From Sternotherus odoratus (lineage: Eukaryota; Chordata; Testudines; Kinosternidae): a DNA stretch of 64,000 nucleotides. A model generated the notes under the pieces. It saw only the letters and a program-made list of their open reading frames with translations. It had not been told where the DNA came from and made no database searches. The stretch spans positions 3,053,001-3,117,000 of the forward strand of contig JAVMKO010000006.1 of assembly GCA_032164245.1 (NCBI GenBank), read 5' to 3'. Within the stretch, counting starts at the first letter, position 1. The number at the start of each line of letters is the position of its first letter. Shown here piece after piece: positions 12,685 through 23,956 of the stretch. Made by a program: the position numbers and the translations under genes.

Positions 12685-12830
12685 CTTGCTCCCCCGTCGA
12701 CTCCGCTTAATCCTCTTGCCAAGGTGGAGTACGGGAGTCGATTCAGGGATTGATTTATGGCATCTAGACGAGACGCGATAAATCGATCACCAATACATGG
12801 AACACTACCCGCCAATTTGTACATTACTAT
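12685..12830 (-). mobile_element. Decayed PIF/Harbinger MITE
   Basis: A degraded relative of the MITEs at 37.0, 45.6, 56.0 and 57.1 kb. It keeps the GCTCCCCCGTCGACTCC arm, a diverged second arm (GGAGTACGGGAGTCG) and the hairpin TTGATTTATGGCATC ... GACGCGATAAATCGATC, followed by CTACCCGCCAAT as in the 57.1 kb copy. Neither terminal inverted repeat is recognisable, so the ends are approximate. Strand is given relative to the 37.0 kb copy. Confidence 0.8.
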
Positions 12831-15786
12831 AGTCTCACATCAGCTTGATAGCTCACTCCACATACACACCACCCTCAGCCATTCTTCAGCTGTGTTTTAT
12901 TTTAGCTATTTTGATTCCAAGAAGGCAAATGATTTGACAGGTAAATAATTACAGAGAAGTTCTCTTCTGTTTCTTGGTTTTGATTCACCCATTACAATCT
13001 AATGCTTTTATGGAAAAATGTTTAAAAGAGCATTTCCCCAAATTTAGCACTGGCATACTTCAATACATGTAAATGGATATTAACATTAGTTCTCTTTAAA
13101 GATTAAACCAGTTTGGAATCCAACTGCAATTGGGAAGGTTACTGTAAGACAAACACAACTGAGAATTCCATTAATAAAATATGAAGAACATGCATGTTAT
13201 TATAATACAAAAATGTCCAATTATGTATTGATTGCAGCTAAGGGATTACATGCTTTTAATGAAGTGCACATTGTCAGAGTGGGAAGCAATAAAAATGAAA
13301 AAAGTTACAGAACTGAAAATTTAATATATATGATAATACACATAAATCTATTAGAGAAAGTAAAGCAGAATTAATTATATTTCAGAACCCACAGGGTGAA
13401 TAAAAATGGTAAAGAATTAAGAAATAAAAAATTCATACTGTAATTAGAGTTTAGCATACTAAAATTAGAAGAAGTGTTTTCTTTTCTAATAACTTGTGAA
13501 ATCTTTCCTAAGAGCAAAGCAAGATGGAGTGTTAATTATGCATTTGAACCTATACACATTATGCATTATGCATTTGAACCTATACACGACTTAGAAGTGA
13601 AGATTAAATAACGTATTATGTGTATGTATATATGTGTGCATGAATTTATTTTACATCTGAAAAGTAGTGCAATTAAAAATTGATGTGTGTTCCACAGCCA
13701 CATACACCTTTTTAATTGCAGAACTTTACAGATGCAAAGTAAATAAAATCCAAGGGAATAGAGAGGGACTGAACAATTTAGTCTGTATTTATTTAGATAT
13801 ATAACTAATAGACAAATGACTGTGCGAGAGCTCTCGGTGACCTGACAATTAATCTTGCAACAGCATAATACACTTAGCAATATTAAAAAACCGCCAACAG
13901 AACAAATTAACTCATGGAAACAAATATTAAATATTATTATTTATGTTTTAGTTCCTTTTAGTACCTGCTCACCAATTTCTGGAGACTGAATGATGGAAAG
14001 TCTCTTTGAGTGGGAAGCCCAGTGGTATTTCACCCTGAAATCCCTCATTTCCCTCCCTTTGGCAAATGGCAAAAGATTGTGCTTGACTGGAGGGGGGAGT
14101 TGATAGTCACTCCCCTCATTGTCCTTAGAATCATTCATTGTAAGCAGTATTTGATGTGCTCTGGATCTGTTAGCTTCTCTTCCAGCTCTCTAATTCTGGA
14201 CTCCGTAAAACTTCTACATTTGCCTTGTCTGCTCTTCCCTGCAATCCTTTGAATTTCTCTTCCTTCTCTTTTATTTTCTTTCCCAGTTCCACTCCTTTGC
14301 TCTTGGCACCAAGACATGACCCCACTTCTGGGGCTGCTGGCTAAATCCTAGTTTATATCCTTTTTTAAAGTCTTTGGCTAGCAGGCACCCACAAGAGGTG
14401 AGTGTGACCCCTTTATGATCACTCTTTAATTAAAATACACACTGATTATGTTGCGCTCCAACATCGCTCTCGGAAAAATATACCAAAACAAACAGGAATA
14501 TTGAAAGTTTTTTTCTTTCATTAACAATCATCTCAACCCAAGTTCAGCTGTTAAAACGTTGAAAAGAAATAGCACCGGAGTTTCAATCAAATGCAGAGTC
14601 TGCCTCTTCTTGTAGTCTCTTAACTGTGTTTGCTCTTTTCAGTGGGAGTATAATAATTAAAGAATTCCACAGGATATCTCACCACCAATCTGTTGTGTTT
14701 CTTCTCAAACTCTAAAAGGGAAAACAGCTCTGCTTTGGTTTTAAACATGGATCCACAAATACAATGTCTGTTACTGTGGCAGACAAAACTATTTCTCTTT
14801 AACTATTTGAAAATGGTGTGTGCTCAATTTGTGAGCAGTGTTGGTAGGAATAGACAAGGGACAATGATGTAGACAGCTTCTTTTGGAGATGCTGAAAGTA
14901 TATTTAGTATGACTCATGTGCACATGTATGGAGGTGTACAGTTCCAGTTCCTCTGAGAACTAAAGGGGTGGAATACTGCAGTCATCGACAGATACTAACC
15001 GTAAATACAAGTGGAAGATGTAACAGATTGTGCCATTTCCATTTGCATTAATCTCATTAACTTATTTACATTATTTCCTCCTGACCAGTTTCCTTCCAAG
15101 AAGACTTGCTTAGGGTTAGTGGGCATGTAACTTCTGGAGTTGGACTAAATTAGTCATATGAGCAACTGGTGCCATTCTAGCCTGTGTCTCAGCAAGACAA
15201 ACAACAGTACTGAGAATTATTACTAAAAACCTGGAAAAATGAAACTGAAATATTTCTTACAGTGGATCAATGCAGTGTCTGCTAAGGAACCCAACCAGCT
15301 TTGTGCCTCCTCTTGTCTCTCGCTTCCTTCCTTTTACTACGATGGTGACTGCAAGAGGGTAGCATGGTTCTTCGGTTGATTGACCTTCTTAATAGGTGTT
15401 AGAACCTGGCTCAAGGTCAGCAGACTCAATGTGGCAGCTTCAGCTTGTTAGCGCCACGCAGGACATGAGAGAGGTGGTGGTGGGTCCCTAAAGAGGCAGT
15501 TAGAGAGCTAGGACACAGGAGGTCTGGAGGAAAACCCTAGGAACCACCAAGGGCAGGGGAAAAGCTCAGGCTAAGGCATATGCTGTGTTTTTCCATAAGT
15601 TACCAGTAAGGGAGAGAATTTGGCCACCAACTCAAGGTCTGTGTGCTCTGTTGAGGACCAGGTAGGAACCTAGCCAGTTCATAGTGATTGATGATATATA
15701 GGTCTAAATCCTGTAACACTCACACAAGTCAATTCATATAAGAGTAAGGGTTTTGTTTTGTGCTCGAGTGACCCTATAATGATTAT
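12831..15786. other. No recognised gene; AT-rich
   Basis: Long AT-rich stretch. On the minus strand 14135-14317 encodes a short lysine- and glutamate-rich frame (ends RIRELEEKLTDPEHIKYCLQ) that could be a fragment of something coding, but I do not recognise it and it lacks clear splice context. Otherwise nothing to annotate. Confidence 0.45.
13535..13587. repeat. 30-bp direct duplication
   Basis: A 23-base segment beginning ATTATGCATTTGAACC occurs at 13535 and again at 13565, identical, a 30-base offset. This looks like a small tandem duplication by replication slippage. Confidence 0.9.
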
Positions 15787-15790
15787 TTGA

Positions 15791-15911
15791 GGCTTGTCTA
15801 GACTGGGAATGTTTTTAATTCAACCATGACCAGTAATATGTTTCTAAACATCACTGCATTAAGATCACAGGCTGGCTAAACATTACTCATTTTCCCATCC
15901 TAGACAAGTCC
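15791..15911. mobile_element. Short TIR element (MITE), about 121 bp
   Basis: The ends GGCTTGTCTAGACTGGGAA and TTTTCCCATCCTAGACAAGTCC form an imperfect terminal inverted repeat. The element is flanked by TTGA on both sides. GGCTTGTCTAGAC resembles the termini of the Harbinger-type MITEs elsewhere in the window, but the flanking duplication is not the expected TWA, so the superfamily is uncertain. Confidence 0.6.
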
Positions 15912-15915
15912 TTGA

Positions 15916-17485
15916 AGTCTTATTTACAGTCCGGTAACTGAATTGTCACCATTTGGCATTAACTCACTAGGCATGTTTTCGAAGAAAAGGCAATTTAGAA
16001 ATCATTAAAATATTGGTAAATTTAGATATCACTCTATTGCTTTGGTGCTGACCTCTTAATATGGGACTCAAATTTGAATGTAGGCCTCCTTCTGGACTCT
16101 ATGCAAGGATTTCTCTCTCAGCAGAGAGGGTGCCCTTCAGTTAACTTGAAAAAAATCTCAGCCTTCCACATGCTTAAAGTTAGACACATGCTTAAATTCT
16201 CTTCTGGATTGGGGCCTAAATAACTCTTCAAATTAAGGCACCAATTTAGGAAGGCACTTATGCATGTGCTTAACTTTAACTTCAAGCATGCACTTGACTT
16301 CAGTGGGACTTAAGCAGACTTAAGTACATACTTAAATAGTCCCCTGAAGAGGGATGTTGTTCTGGACTGGGAAAAAGAGAAAAGGCTATGAGAAAAGATC
16401 CTGAAAAGATTTTAAAAATAACTTAAAACCACAATGAATAATTAAAAAAAAAGAACACAGGAATAAAAATATCTGCTGAGTTTCATCTTCACTTGTTTGT
16501 GCGGCAATTTCCATACTAAAAAGCAGAGCTTAGCATTCCCCCCTGTGCGGAACCTAAACAACATGTAAACCATCTCTTATACTGGCTGAGTATGTCTTGA
16601 TTAAGTGGAGTTTTTGCTATCCTGGTTCAGAAACAGTCATTCCTGTTTACTATCAGCAGACTAAATCCATTCCCTTGGAGACAACCCAATTAAGAGCATT
16701 TCCGGATGAAGTGGATTGTACTGTATTCACTCTTATCTGGAGAGCAGCTGCATACCTCTGTCTACTCACACTGTACCAAATGAAGTGGCACATTTGAAAA
16801 TAGCATGGCAAGCAACCACTGCAGTTGTGAGTAGCTGGAAAATAAATGAACATCACAAGGGTGAAGACTCTGGAAAGAAATCTGGAAGCTTTCAGGGAAA
16901 TGAAAATATTTCACTCGATCTTTTTTTTTCACTTTCCAAATTTCCTTCATATTTTCTTATCTTGGGATGACGAACAATATTTGTTTCCCAATGAAGGCAA
17001 AGGACATGAGCCGTGGAACGTATCAAGATTGTCAGCTGGAGCACTCCACAAAGCAGTAGGTGAGCCTATAACTCAAAGACACCTGCTATATCATAGAGTG
17101 TTGTCTCAAACTTGTCCAATGACACAGGTTTATGGTATGTCTATTTTACATTTTAGAAATATTAGCCTTTGAAAGATTTGGGGGTTTTCTTATGGCCAAA
17201 TTCTACATCTCCTACGGGGTGGTAGAAGAAACGTCTCAGCAATAATGGTTATCCCATATCGGTTCAGGAGACAAAAGTTTGCAGATCCAAAAAATATAAG
17301 AGTACCACATCCATTCCTTCCTTCTCAATCAAGTTCAGGGCTACAATTTGATTGCCTTGAGAGGGAATGAAGATACTCTCCCCTTCTGCCTCACACAAGC
17401 CTTAAGGAAACAGTGAGTTACATGGAACTCCAATCACCAAAGCACTTGTTCTTTCCATACTATGTGAATGGACTCCTGACTGCAA
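15916..17485. other. No recognised gene outside the 16.1-16.3 kb repeat
   Basis: Small overlapping open frames at 16597-17172 have no recognisable domain. I see no promoter, splice pair or further repeat that I can support. Confidence 0.45.
16140..16340. repeat. Ancient dispersed repeat (TTAAGCA-type)
   Basis: Repeated short motifs such as CATGCTTAAAGTTAG, GTGCTTAACTTTAACTTCAAGC and GACTTCAGTGGGACTTAAGCA resemble an old amniote interspersed repeat. It is non-coding. The family name is not assigned. Confidence 0.5.
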
Positions 17486-18116
17486 ATTCATAGATTTCAG
17501 GACCAGAAGAGGGTCATTGTGATCATCTGGTGTGACTTCCCATTTAACACTGGCCACAGAACTTTCACGAAATAATTCCTAGAGCAGATCTTTTAGAAAA
17601 ACATCCAACCTTGATTTAAAAATTGTCAGTGGTGGAGACTCCTCTATGACCCTTCATAAATTGTTCCAGTGGTTAATTACCCTCACCATTAAAAATCTAC
17701 ACCTCATTTCCAGTCTAAATTTGTCTAGCTTCAACTTGCAGCCATTGGACTATGTCACACTTTTCTCTGCTAGACTGAAGAGCTTATTAAATATTTGGTC
17801 CCCATGTAGATAGTTATAGATTGTAAACAAGTCACCCCTTAACCTCTGTTTGTTAGACTCAGGATCTCAATTTATTTAGTTTATCGCCAGAAGGCATTTT
17901 TTCCCAATCCCTTTAATCATTTTCGTGACTCTTCTCTGAACCCTCTCTGATTTATCAACATCTTTCTTGAGTTGTGGAAACCAGAACTGCTCAGAGGATT
18001 CATGCAGTGATTGGACCAGTGCCAAATATAGAGTTGAAATAATCTCTCTGCTCCTACTTGAGATTCTCTTTGTGTCCAAGAATCACATTAGCCCTTTCGG
18101 ACACAGCGTCGCAAAA
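17486..18116 (-). mobile_element. Old CR1 LINE 3' fragment
   Basis: On the minus strand the sequence encodes decayed late ORF2 of CR1, visible as a piece read LALVQSLHESSEQFWFPQLKKDVDKSERVQRR in broken frames, followed by the 3' UTR ending near CTGAAATCTATGAATT. Its divergence is much greater than that of the 32 kb copy. The 5' portion is missing. Confidence 0.85.
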
Positions 18117-18546
18117 GGGGTAATGTGATCTTGAATGCAAAACCACAAATTATTCTATCTGTAACTAATCATAGTCAACATTGCAATCCCACAAGCTTTT
18201 GTCCTCCATCCCCTCCTTGATCCCTTAACAACCTTGGTAATGCTTCTTCAGACGAGGATCTTAGCTAGCTACATTTTCTCAATAAAACACGTTTCAGAGT
18301 TTATGACTTAGTGATAAAAATTTGCTGCAGTCTGAATCTTGAAAAATGAAAGGTTGTAATTTTCAAAGTAAGAGCGGTGATAAAAGGAATGGTTTCAGCG
18401 ATTCAGGTACTAATTCTGTGCTCAAAAACTACTATAGTTTAACTTCTCCCTGGCCCACCGTGAATTTGTAGACCACAAATACTTAGTGCCTTGTGCCACT
18501 ATCTGGCAATTTAAACACAAAAATCCCTAGAACATTTAGGACATTC
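18117..18546. other. No recognised feature
   Basis: Nothing assignable. Confidence 0.5.
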
Positions 18547-18920
18547 GGGATTTAAAGGGACATCAGGAGGTCATCTAGTCCAACCCCCTGCTCAAAGCAG
18601 GACTAATCCCCAACTAAATCATCCCAGCCAGGGCTTTGTCAAGCCTGACCTTAAAAATCTTTAAGGAAGGAGATTCTCCCCCCCTTTTCTGCCCCCGGTA
18701 ACCTATTCCAGTGCTCCACCACACTCCTAATGAAAAAGTTTCCTAATATCCAACCCAAACCTCCCTCTCTGCAACTTGAGACCGTTACTCCTTGTTCTGT
18801 CATCTGCTACCACTGAGAACAGTCTAGATCCATCCTCTTTGGAACCCCCTTTCAGGTAGTTGAAAGCAGCTATCAAATCTCCCCTCAGTCTTCTCTTCTG
18901 TAGACTAAACAATCCCAGTT
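18547..18920 (-). mobile_element. CR1 LINE 3' fragment
   Basis: The minus strand reads the CR1 C-terminal segment [21 protein letters not shown] and continues to the 3' UTR (CTGCTTTGAGCAGGGGGTTG, GGACTAGATGACCTCC). It lacks the terminal octamers. It abuts directly a second CR1 3' end beginning at 18921, so two CR1 insertions are stacked. Confidence 0.93.
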
Positions 18921-18972
18921 CATAGAATCATAGAATATCAGGGTAGAAAGGGACCTCAGGAGGTCATCTAGC

Positions 18973-19742
18973 CAGTGGTTCTCAAACTTTTTGTATTGGT
19001 GACCCCTTTTGGACACCAGGCCTCTAAGCACGACCCCCATTAGGGGTTGGACTGGAGGAGGTGTTGGCATCCCCCTGGGAAGGGGCGGGGGGGGGGGCAT
19101 GCCTACAGCCTGCCATGGCAGGGGCCAGTCTGGGAAGGAGGGTGCCTGCAGGCCCTGGGGCCAGGCTGGGGGGTTCCAGCAGCCCCCAGGGCAGGGGACA
19201 GGCTGGGGGGGGCGGGGCTGGGAGCCCGCTGTGACCGGGGCCGAGCTTGTGGGGGGCGCCTGGAGACGGCAGGTGCTGGGCTTGGGGGGGTGCCTGGAAC
19301 CCGCCGTGAGCGGGGTTGGGCTTGCGGGGGCGTTGGAAGCTCACCACCACCGGGGTCCAGCTCGTTGGGGCACCTGGAGCTGGCAGGTACCGGGTTTCGG
19401 GGGGGGCGCCGGAGCCCACCGCGATTGGGACTGGGCTTGCGGGAGTGCCGGGAGCCCGCCATGACCAGGGTCCAGCTTGTTGGGCCGCGTGGAGCTGGCA
19501 GGTGCTGGGCTCAGGGGGGACGCCAGGAACCCGCCTCAAGCGGGACTCGGCTCACGGGGTGCCAGAAGCTGGCAGGGGCCAGAGCACGGGCTGCCTGTGG
19601 CAGCAGGGGCCAGGATTGGGGCCGGATGCCAGCAGGCAGCGGCAGGGGTCGGGGCTGGCTGCAGGCAGCAGGGGCTCGTGACCCCCACAAAACTGGGTTG
19701 TGACCCCCAGAGGGATCGCGACCCCCACTTTGAGAACCAATG
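18973..19742. mobile_element. Non-autonomous hAT element, GC-rich
   Basis: The ends CAGTGGTTCTCAAAC and TTTGAGAACCAATG form the terminal inverted repeat typical of hAT/Charlie-like elements. The flanks ATCTAGCC and ATCTAGAC look like a slightly decayed 8-bp target duplication. The interior is very GC-rich with a tandem repeat of about 115 bp and has no transposase frame. The several 100-200 codon open frames on both strands are by-products of the GC-rich repeat and are not called as genes. Confidence 0.85.
19200..19520. repeat. About 115-bp tandem repeat inside hAT element
   Basis: Segments with the pattern GGGTCCAGCTNGTTGGG, CTGGAGCTGGCAGGT recur near 19238, 19352 and 19468, a spacing of about 115 bases. 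The units are imperfect. Confidence 0.75.
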
Positions 19743-19813
19743 ATCTAGACCAATCTCCTGCTTAAAGCAGGACTAACTCCAACTAAATCATCCCAGCCAG
19801 GGCTTTGTCAAAA

Positions 19814-21999
19814 GCTTGTGTGTCAGATTTCAGCTCTCAGTTTCTCTGCTGCTTCAATCGGTATCCAGTAGCCGGTGCTGGTGTTTAACAAATATCTCCA
19901 ACCCCTTTTTTATCGGCGACTTTGTTTGATACACTCCTTGAAATGAATTTCAGCATTCACCCATGTCGTCAATTGGATTTCCCCCCTTTTTAGCAAGTTC
20001 TTTGAATAATCACTTAGTCAGGATATAACTTTGACTTATCGCTTTCAACCTTCCTTTTTTTGCTCTAAAATGTCTAGTGTGCAACAATCATTTGCCAAAT
20101 GAACAAACAACCCCTGTTATAGTCTTCTAAATTTGCTGGATATATTCTGTACTCTTTGATTGCATATAAACATTTTACATTATTTAGGGCTGACATTAGG
20201 ACAAGAGGTATTATCTGCTTCACATGGCAGACAAATGTGTAGCTTCTAATTCAGTGTGATGGGACAAAGACTATCCGTGGTATATTTGATATTTTTTTAA
20301 GGCACACATGTCTGGTTTACAATTTGGGGTCAACCAATGGGGGTTAGCTTCCTTGGGGTAACAGGCAGTTTGCCCTGTCTGACATTGTCTGACAGTCAAT
20401 TGTTTCCAGTTTGGTTAACTCACATCTTCCCCATTCATCATTTGATCCACTTCGTAGCATATCCCCAACGTGCCTCAGGTGGCACATGACCAGGATTCGT
20501 CACTGAATTTGGACCACTCATCTAGATACTAATGGGGAGTGTGACATGGACACTAGCCCATGCCCCCCTGTGACCTACTCTCATTTAGCCATTTCCATTT
20601 CTATATTTGGGTGTGGAGCTCCCTATCTTCGTCGATCTGTGGGTCCCGAGACAAAGTGTCTCCCACAATATGAACCATTTTCTTATTGTCTTTACTTCCC
20701 AGGTGGACCCTATTTGGGGATAAACAGAGGTGGATAGTTTTTTTCCCCTAAATTTTAGGGTTGGGAGGAATGAATAGTTGTGAGTCATTCAAGGCATGTC
20801 TCTGCTCAAACCCCTCACATGTACTAGAAATGATACAGAGCAGCCAGTGCAGCCCGAATGAAATATTTGCTCAGACTGACTTCCTTTGGTATCATTTTCA
20901 ACAAACTTCTGTTTAAATCAATGGATTCCATTGCATCTGTCTCATCTTAGTCTCTTTATTAAAATATCAAAGGCATGGATGGCACTAAGTTAAACACTAT
21001 GGGTATCTTTTCAACCTGAAGGGTTCAGAAAAACTCTAGATTCTTTTCTGATGTATCCATCAATGCGCTGTCCTGTTAGTCTGTGTTACTGCCAAAAAAG
21101 GGGTAAAAGAATTTGCTGTGTCTCTTCTCCACATCTATAAATATCCAACAGGGCCAGCATATCATTATTTGGGATGTAACTGAGTGGAAAACACACATGG
21201 GGATGTAGGTGGAAATAAATACATACTCCAAATGTTATCCACTTTCATGTAGCTCTAGTCTGGCTGTATGATCAGGATGTTCTTTACTGTATTTCTCTTT
21301 ACTTAAAAAAAAATCACTGAAAAGATAATGAGGCAAAAATCCCTGCTATGAGCAAAGTCTGGAGATCTCGTTACGCCATCCCATGGGAGAAACTGCCAGC
21401 ATCTTTGATCATATTCAAATGGCATGTCTAGGACAAATTCCATCATTCTGTATGTCACTGTCATGTGCTGGTTAGGCCCCTATCGTCAGACGTTTTCTGG
21501 GACTCTTCTCCCTGGTTTCAGAGGATTAATTTTTTAACTGTGGTGGTTGTTTTTTGTGTGTGAGGGTGGGTGCTATTTTAGAGTGAGGTAGAGTCAGACA
21601 TGAGGGTGGGGAAGAGAGTGATGTACAATCCTCCCCTCTCTCATCTCAGGACAGTGTGACCCTTTCCAATCTGACAAGTGTCTTTTCTTCTGCCTCGTTT
21701 CTGTGCTACAAGACACTGCCATACTGTGCCGGATCCAGGCCGGCTATGTGTAAAGATTTTGAAATCGAGTATATTTAAGAGAGAAGATACCATGCTGCCT
21801 ATGGTCAGAAGCCTGGATTTACCTGGGAGAATTGTAAAAAAACCTGCCTTCCCTGAAAGCTGGAGCCACCTGTTCTTTCACTCTCTGTTCTCTGTCTTCT
21901 TTGACTCCCGTCCATCAGCTAAGCAGCGAAGGCTTTCCACCACTTTTTTTCTTGGGCAGCTTCACAGCTTTCATCTCTAAACCTTTTTGTTTTATAAAG
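19814..21999. other. No recognised gene
   Basis: No exon, RNA gene or transposable element that I can support. Short open frames only. Confidence 0.45.
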
Positions 22000-22050
22000 A
22001 AAGCCAGGAATACTTGTAGCACCTTAGAGACTAACCAGTTTATTTCAGCA

Positions 22051-22088
22051 TAAGCTTTCGTGGGCTATAGCCCACTTCATCAATGCAT
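22051..22088 (-). ncRNA. Hammerhead-like motif, mutated
   Basis: On the minus strand the motif reads TTGATGA (22078-22084), stem GTGGGCTATAGCCCAC, then GAAA (22056-22059) and GCTTATGC. The first core base is T instead of C. Stem II is a perfect hairpin. It is the homologue of the motifs at 9.9, 26.97 and 56.76 kb. Confidence 0.45.
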
Positions 22089-22359
22089 AGAATGGAACAA
22101 ACAGAAGTAAGATGCATTTATACACACAGAAAGCCAAAAAAGTTGTAAATTACCATACCAATTCTAAGAGGCTGTTTAATTTGGATGGGCCATTATCAGC
22201 AGGAGAAAAAACCTTTTGTAGTGAAAATTTAGTGGATCTATCTGTCTAACAGTGATAAGAATCTGTGAAAGAGACTTAACTAGGAAAATGCATTCAATTA
22301 GTATAATGACATAGCCACTCAACATCTCTGTTTAACCCTTGGTTGACAGTGTCCAATTT

Positions 22360-22605
22360 TCAAATTAATTCCAATTCATCAGCTTCTTGTTGGATTCTGT
22401 TTTGGAAATTTTTCTGTTTTAAAATTGACACCTTCAAGTCTTTAATAGAATGTCCAGGGAGGTTGAAGTGTTCTCCTACTGGTTTATGAACGTTATGATT
22501 CCTGATGTCGGATTTGTGTCCATTTATTCTTTTGCGTAGAGACTGCCCGGTTTGGCCAATGTACATAGCAGAGGGGCATTGCTGGCACATGATGGCATAT
22601 ATCAC
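22360..22605 (-). pseudogene. PLE GIY-YIG endonuclease domain
   Basis: The minus strand reads MIYAIMCQQCPSAMYIGQTG, SLRKRINGHKSDIRNHN, KPVGEHFNLPGHSI and ends with a stop soon after EADELELI. A CxxC cluster followed by YIGQT and the R-x10-H-type spacing identifies the GIY-YIG nuclease found at the C-terminus of these elements. It is separated from the RT piece by frameshifts. Confidence 0.88.
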
Positions 22606-23314
22606 ATCGGAAGATGTGCAGGTGAATGAACCTCTGATGGTGTGGCTGATGTGATTAGGTCCTATGATGGTGTCAGTTGAATGGATATGTGGATGGAGTT
22701 GGCATCGGGCTTTGTTACAAGGATAGTACCTGGGTTAGTGTTTTTATTGTGTGGTGTGTGTTTGCCAGTCAGTATTTGTGTTTCAGGTTGGGGGCTGTCT
22801 GTAAGCGAGGATTGGTCTGTCTCCCAAGATCTGTGAGAGTGTGGGATCATCTTTCAGGATAGGTTGTAGGTCTTTGATGATGCATTGGAGAGGTTTAAGT
22901 TGTGGGCTGAAGGTGACGGCTAATGGTGTTCTGTTGTTGTCTTTGTTGGGCCTGTCCTGTAGTAGGTGGTTTCTGGGTACTCGTCTGGCTCTGTCAATCT
23001 TTTTTTTTCACTTCCCCAAGTGGGTATTGCAGTTTTAAGAACGCTTGGTAGAGATCTTGTAGGTGTTTGTCTTTGTCTGAGGGATTGGAGCAAATGTGGT
23101 TGTATCTTAGAGCTTGGCTGTAGACAATGGATCGAGTGGTGTGTCCTGGATGGAAGCTGGAGGCATGTAGGTAAGTATAGTGGTCAGTAGATTTCCGGTA
23201 TAGGGTGGTGTGTATGTGACCATCATTTATTAGCACAGTTGTGTCAAGGAAATGGACCGCTTGTGTGGATTGGTCCAGGATGAGGTTGATGGTGGGATGG
23301 AAATTGTTGAAATC

Positions 23315-23956
23315 CTAGTGGAATTCCTCAAGGGCTTCTTTCCCATGGGTCCAGATGATGAAGATGTCATCAATATACCGCAAGTAGAGTAGGGGCATTA
23401 GGGGACGAGAATTAAGGAAGCGTTGTTCTAAGTTTGCCATAAAAAAGTTGTCGTACTGTGGGGCCATGCGGGTACCCATAGCAGTTCCGCTGACTTGAAG
23501 GTCTATATTGTCTCCAAATGTGAAATAGTTGTGGGTGAGGACAAACTCACAAAGTTCAACCACCAGGTTTGCCGTGACAGTGTCGGGGATACTGTTCTTG
23601 ATAGCTCGTAGTCCATCTTTGTGTGGAATGTTGGTGTAGAGGGCTTCTACATCCATAATGGCCAGGATGGTGTTTTCTGGAAGATCACCGATGGATTGTA
23701 GTTTCCTCAGGAAATCAGTGGTGTCTCGAAGATAGCTGAGAGTACTGGTAGCGTAGGGCCTAAGGAGAGAGTCCACATAGCCAGACAATCCAGCTGTTAG
23801 GGTGCCAATGCTGGAGACGATGGGGTGTCCAGGATTTCCAGGTTTGTGGATCTTGGGTAGTAAATAAAATATCCCTGGTCGGGGTTCTAGGCATGTGTCT
23901 GTATAGAGCTCTTCCTGTGCTGTTTCAGGGAGTTTCTTGAGCAGATGGTGTAGTTT
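23315..23956 (-). pseudogene. PLE reverse transcriptase domain (partial)
   Basis: The minus-strand frame reads PGIFYLLPKIHKPGNPGHPI, ALYTNIPH, GTRMAPQYDNFFMANLEQ and LYLRYIDDIFIIW. These are the diagnostic RT motifs of Penelope-like elements, related to telomerase RT. YIDD supplies two catalytic aspartates and the D of MDVEALY the third. The open frame extends upstream to 24049 only because it reads in frame through the adjoining LINE remnant (RNRGRPRMHWIDLVKND). The frame stops at 23315 and PLE coding continues in another frame at 23236, so the protein is inactive. Confidence 0.9.

Larger units (their letters stand above)
18921..19813 (-). mobile_element. CR1 3' end split by a hAT element
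   Basis: A CR1 3' terminus (CATAGAATCATAGAATATCA at 18921) runs to the ATCTAG motif at about 18971 and resumes at 19743 with ATCTAGACCAATCTCCTGC, ending near 19813. The interruption is the hAT-type element 18973-19742. Joining the two flanks gives the usual CR1 3' UTR order. Confidence 0.9.
22000..23955 (-). mobile_element. Decayed Penelope-like element
   Basis: On the minus strand the element carries reverse transcriptase, then a linker and GIY-YIG nuclease, then a terminal region of about 350 bases with a hammerhead-like motif near its end. The reading frame is broken into at least four pieces (23315-23956, 22994-23236, 22662-22850, 22360-22605). It lacks the N-terminal part of the protein. 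Its upstream edge abuts an RTE-like LINE at about 23956. The terminal region (GATGGGCCATTATCAGCAGG and ACCATACCAATTCTAAGAGG) also occurs at 26.8 and 56.5 kb. Confidence 0.9.

Noticed and set aside
12375..12824. 149-codon frame on the minus strand
   Set aside because: Half of it lies in a decayed Harbinger MITE and the rest resembles no protein I know.
14135..14317. Lys/Glu-rich short frame that looks coiled-coil-like
   Set aside because: Purine-rich DNA explains the composition. No splice context or known domain.
19009..19703. Open frames of 120-218 codons, Gly/Pro/Arg-rich, on both strands
   Set aside because: They lie wholly inside a GC-rich hAT element and arise from tandem repeats. All frames are open and none shows a domain.
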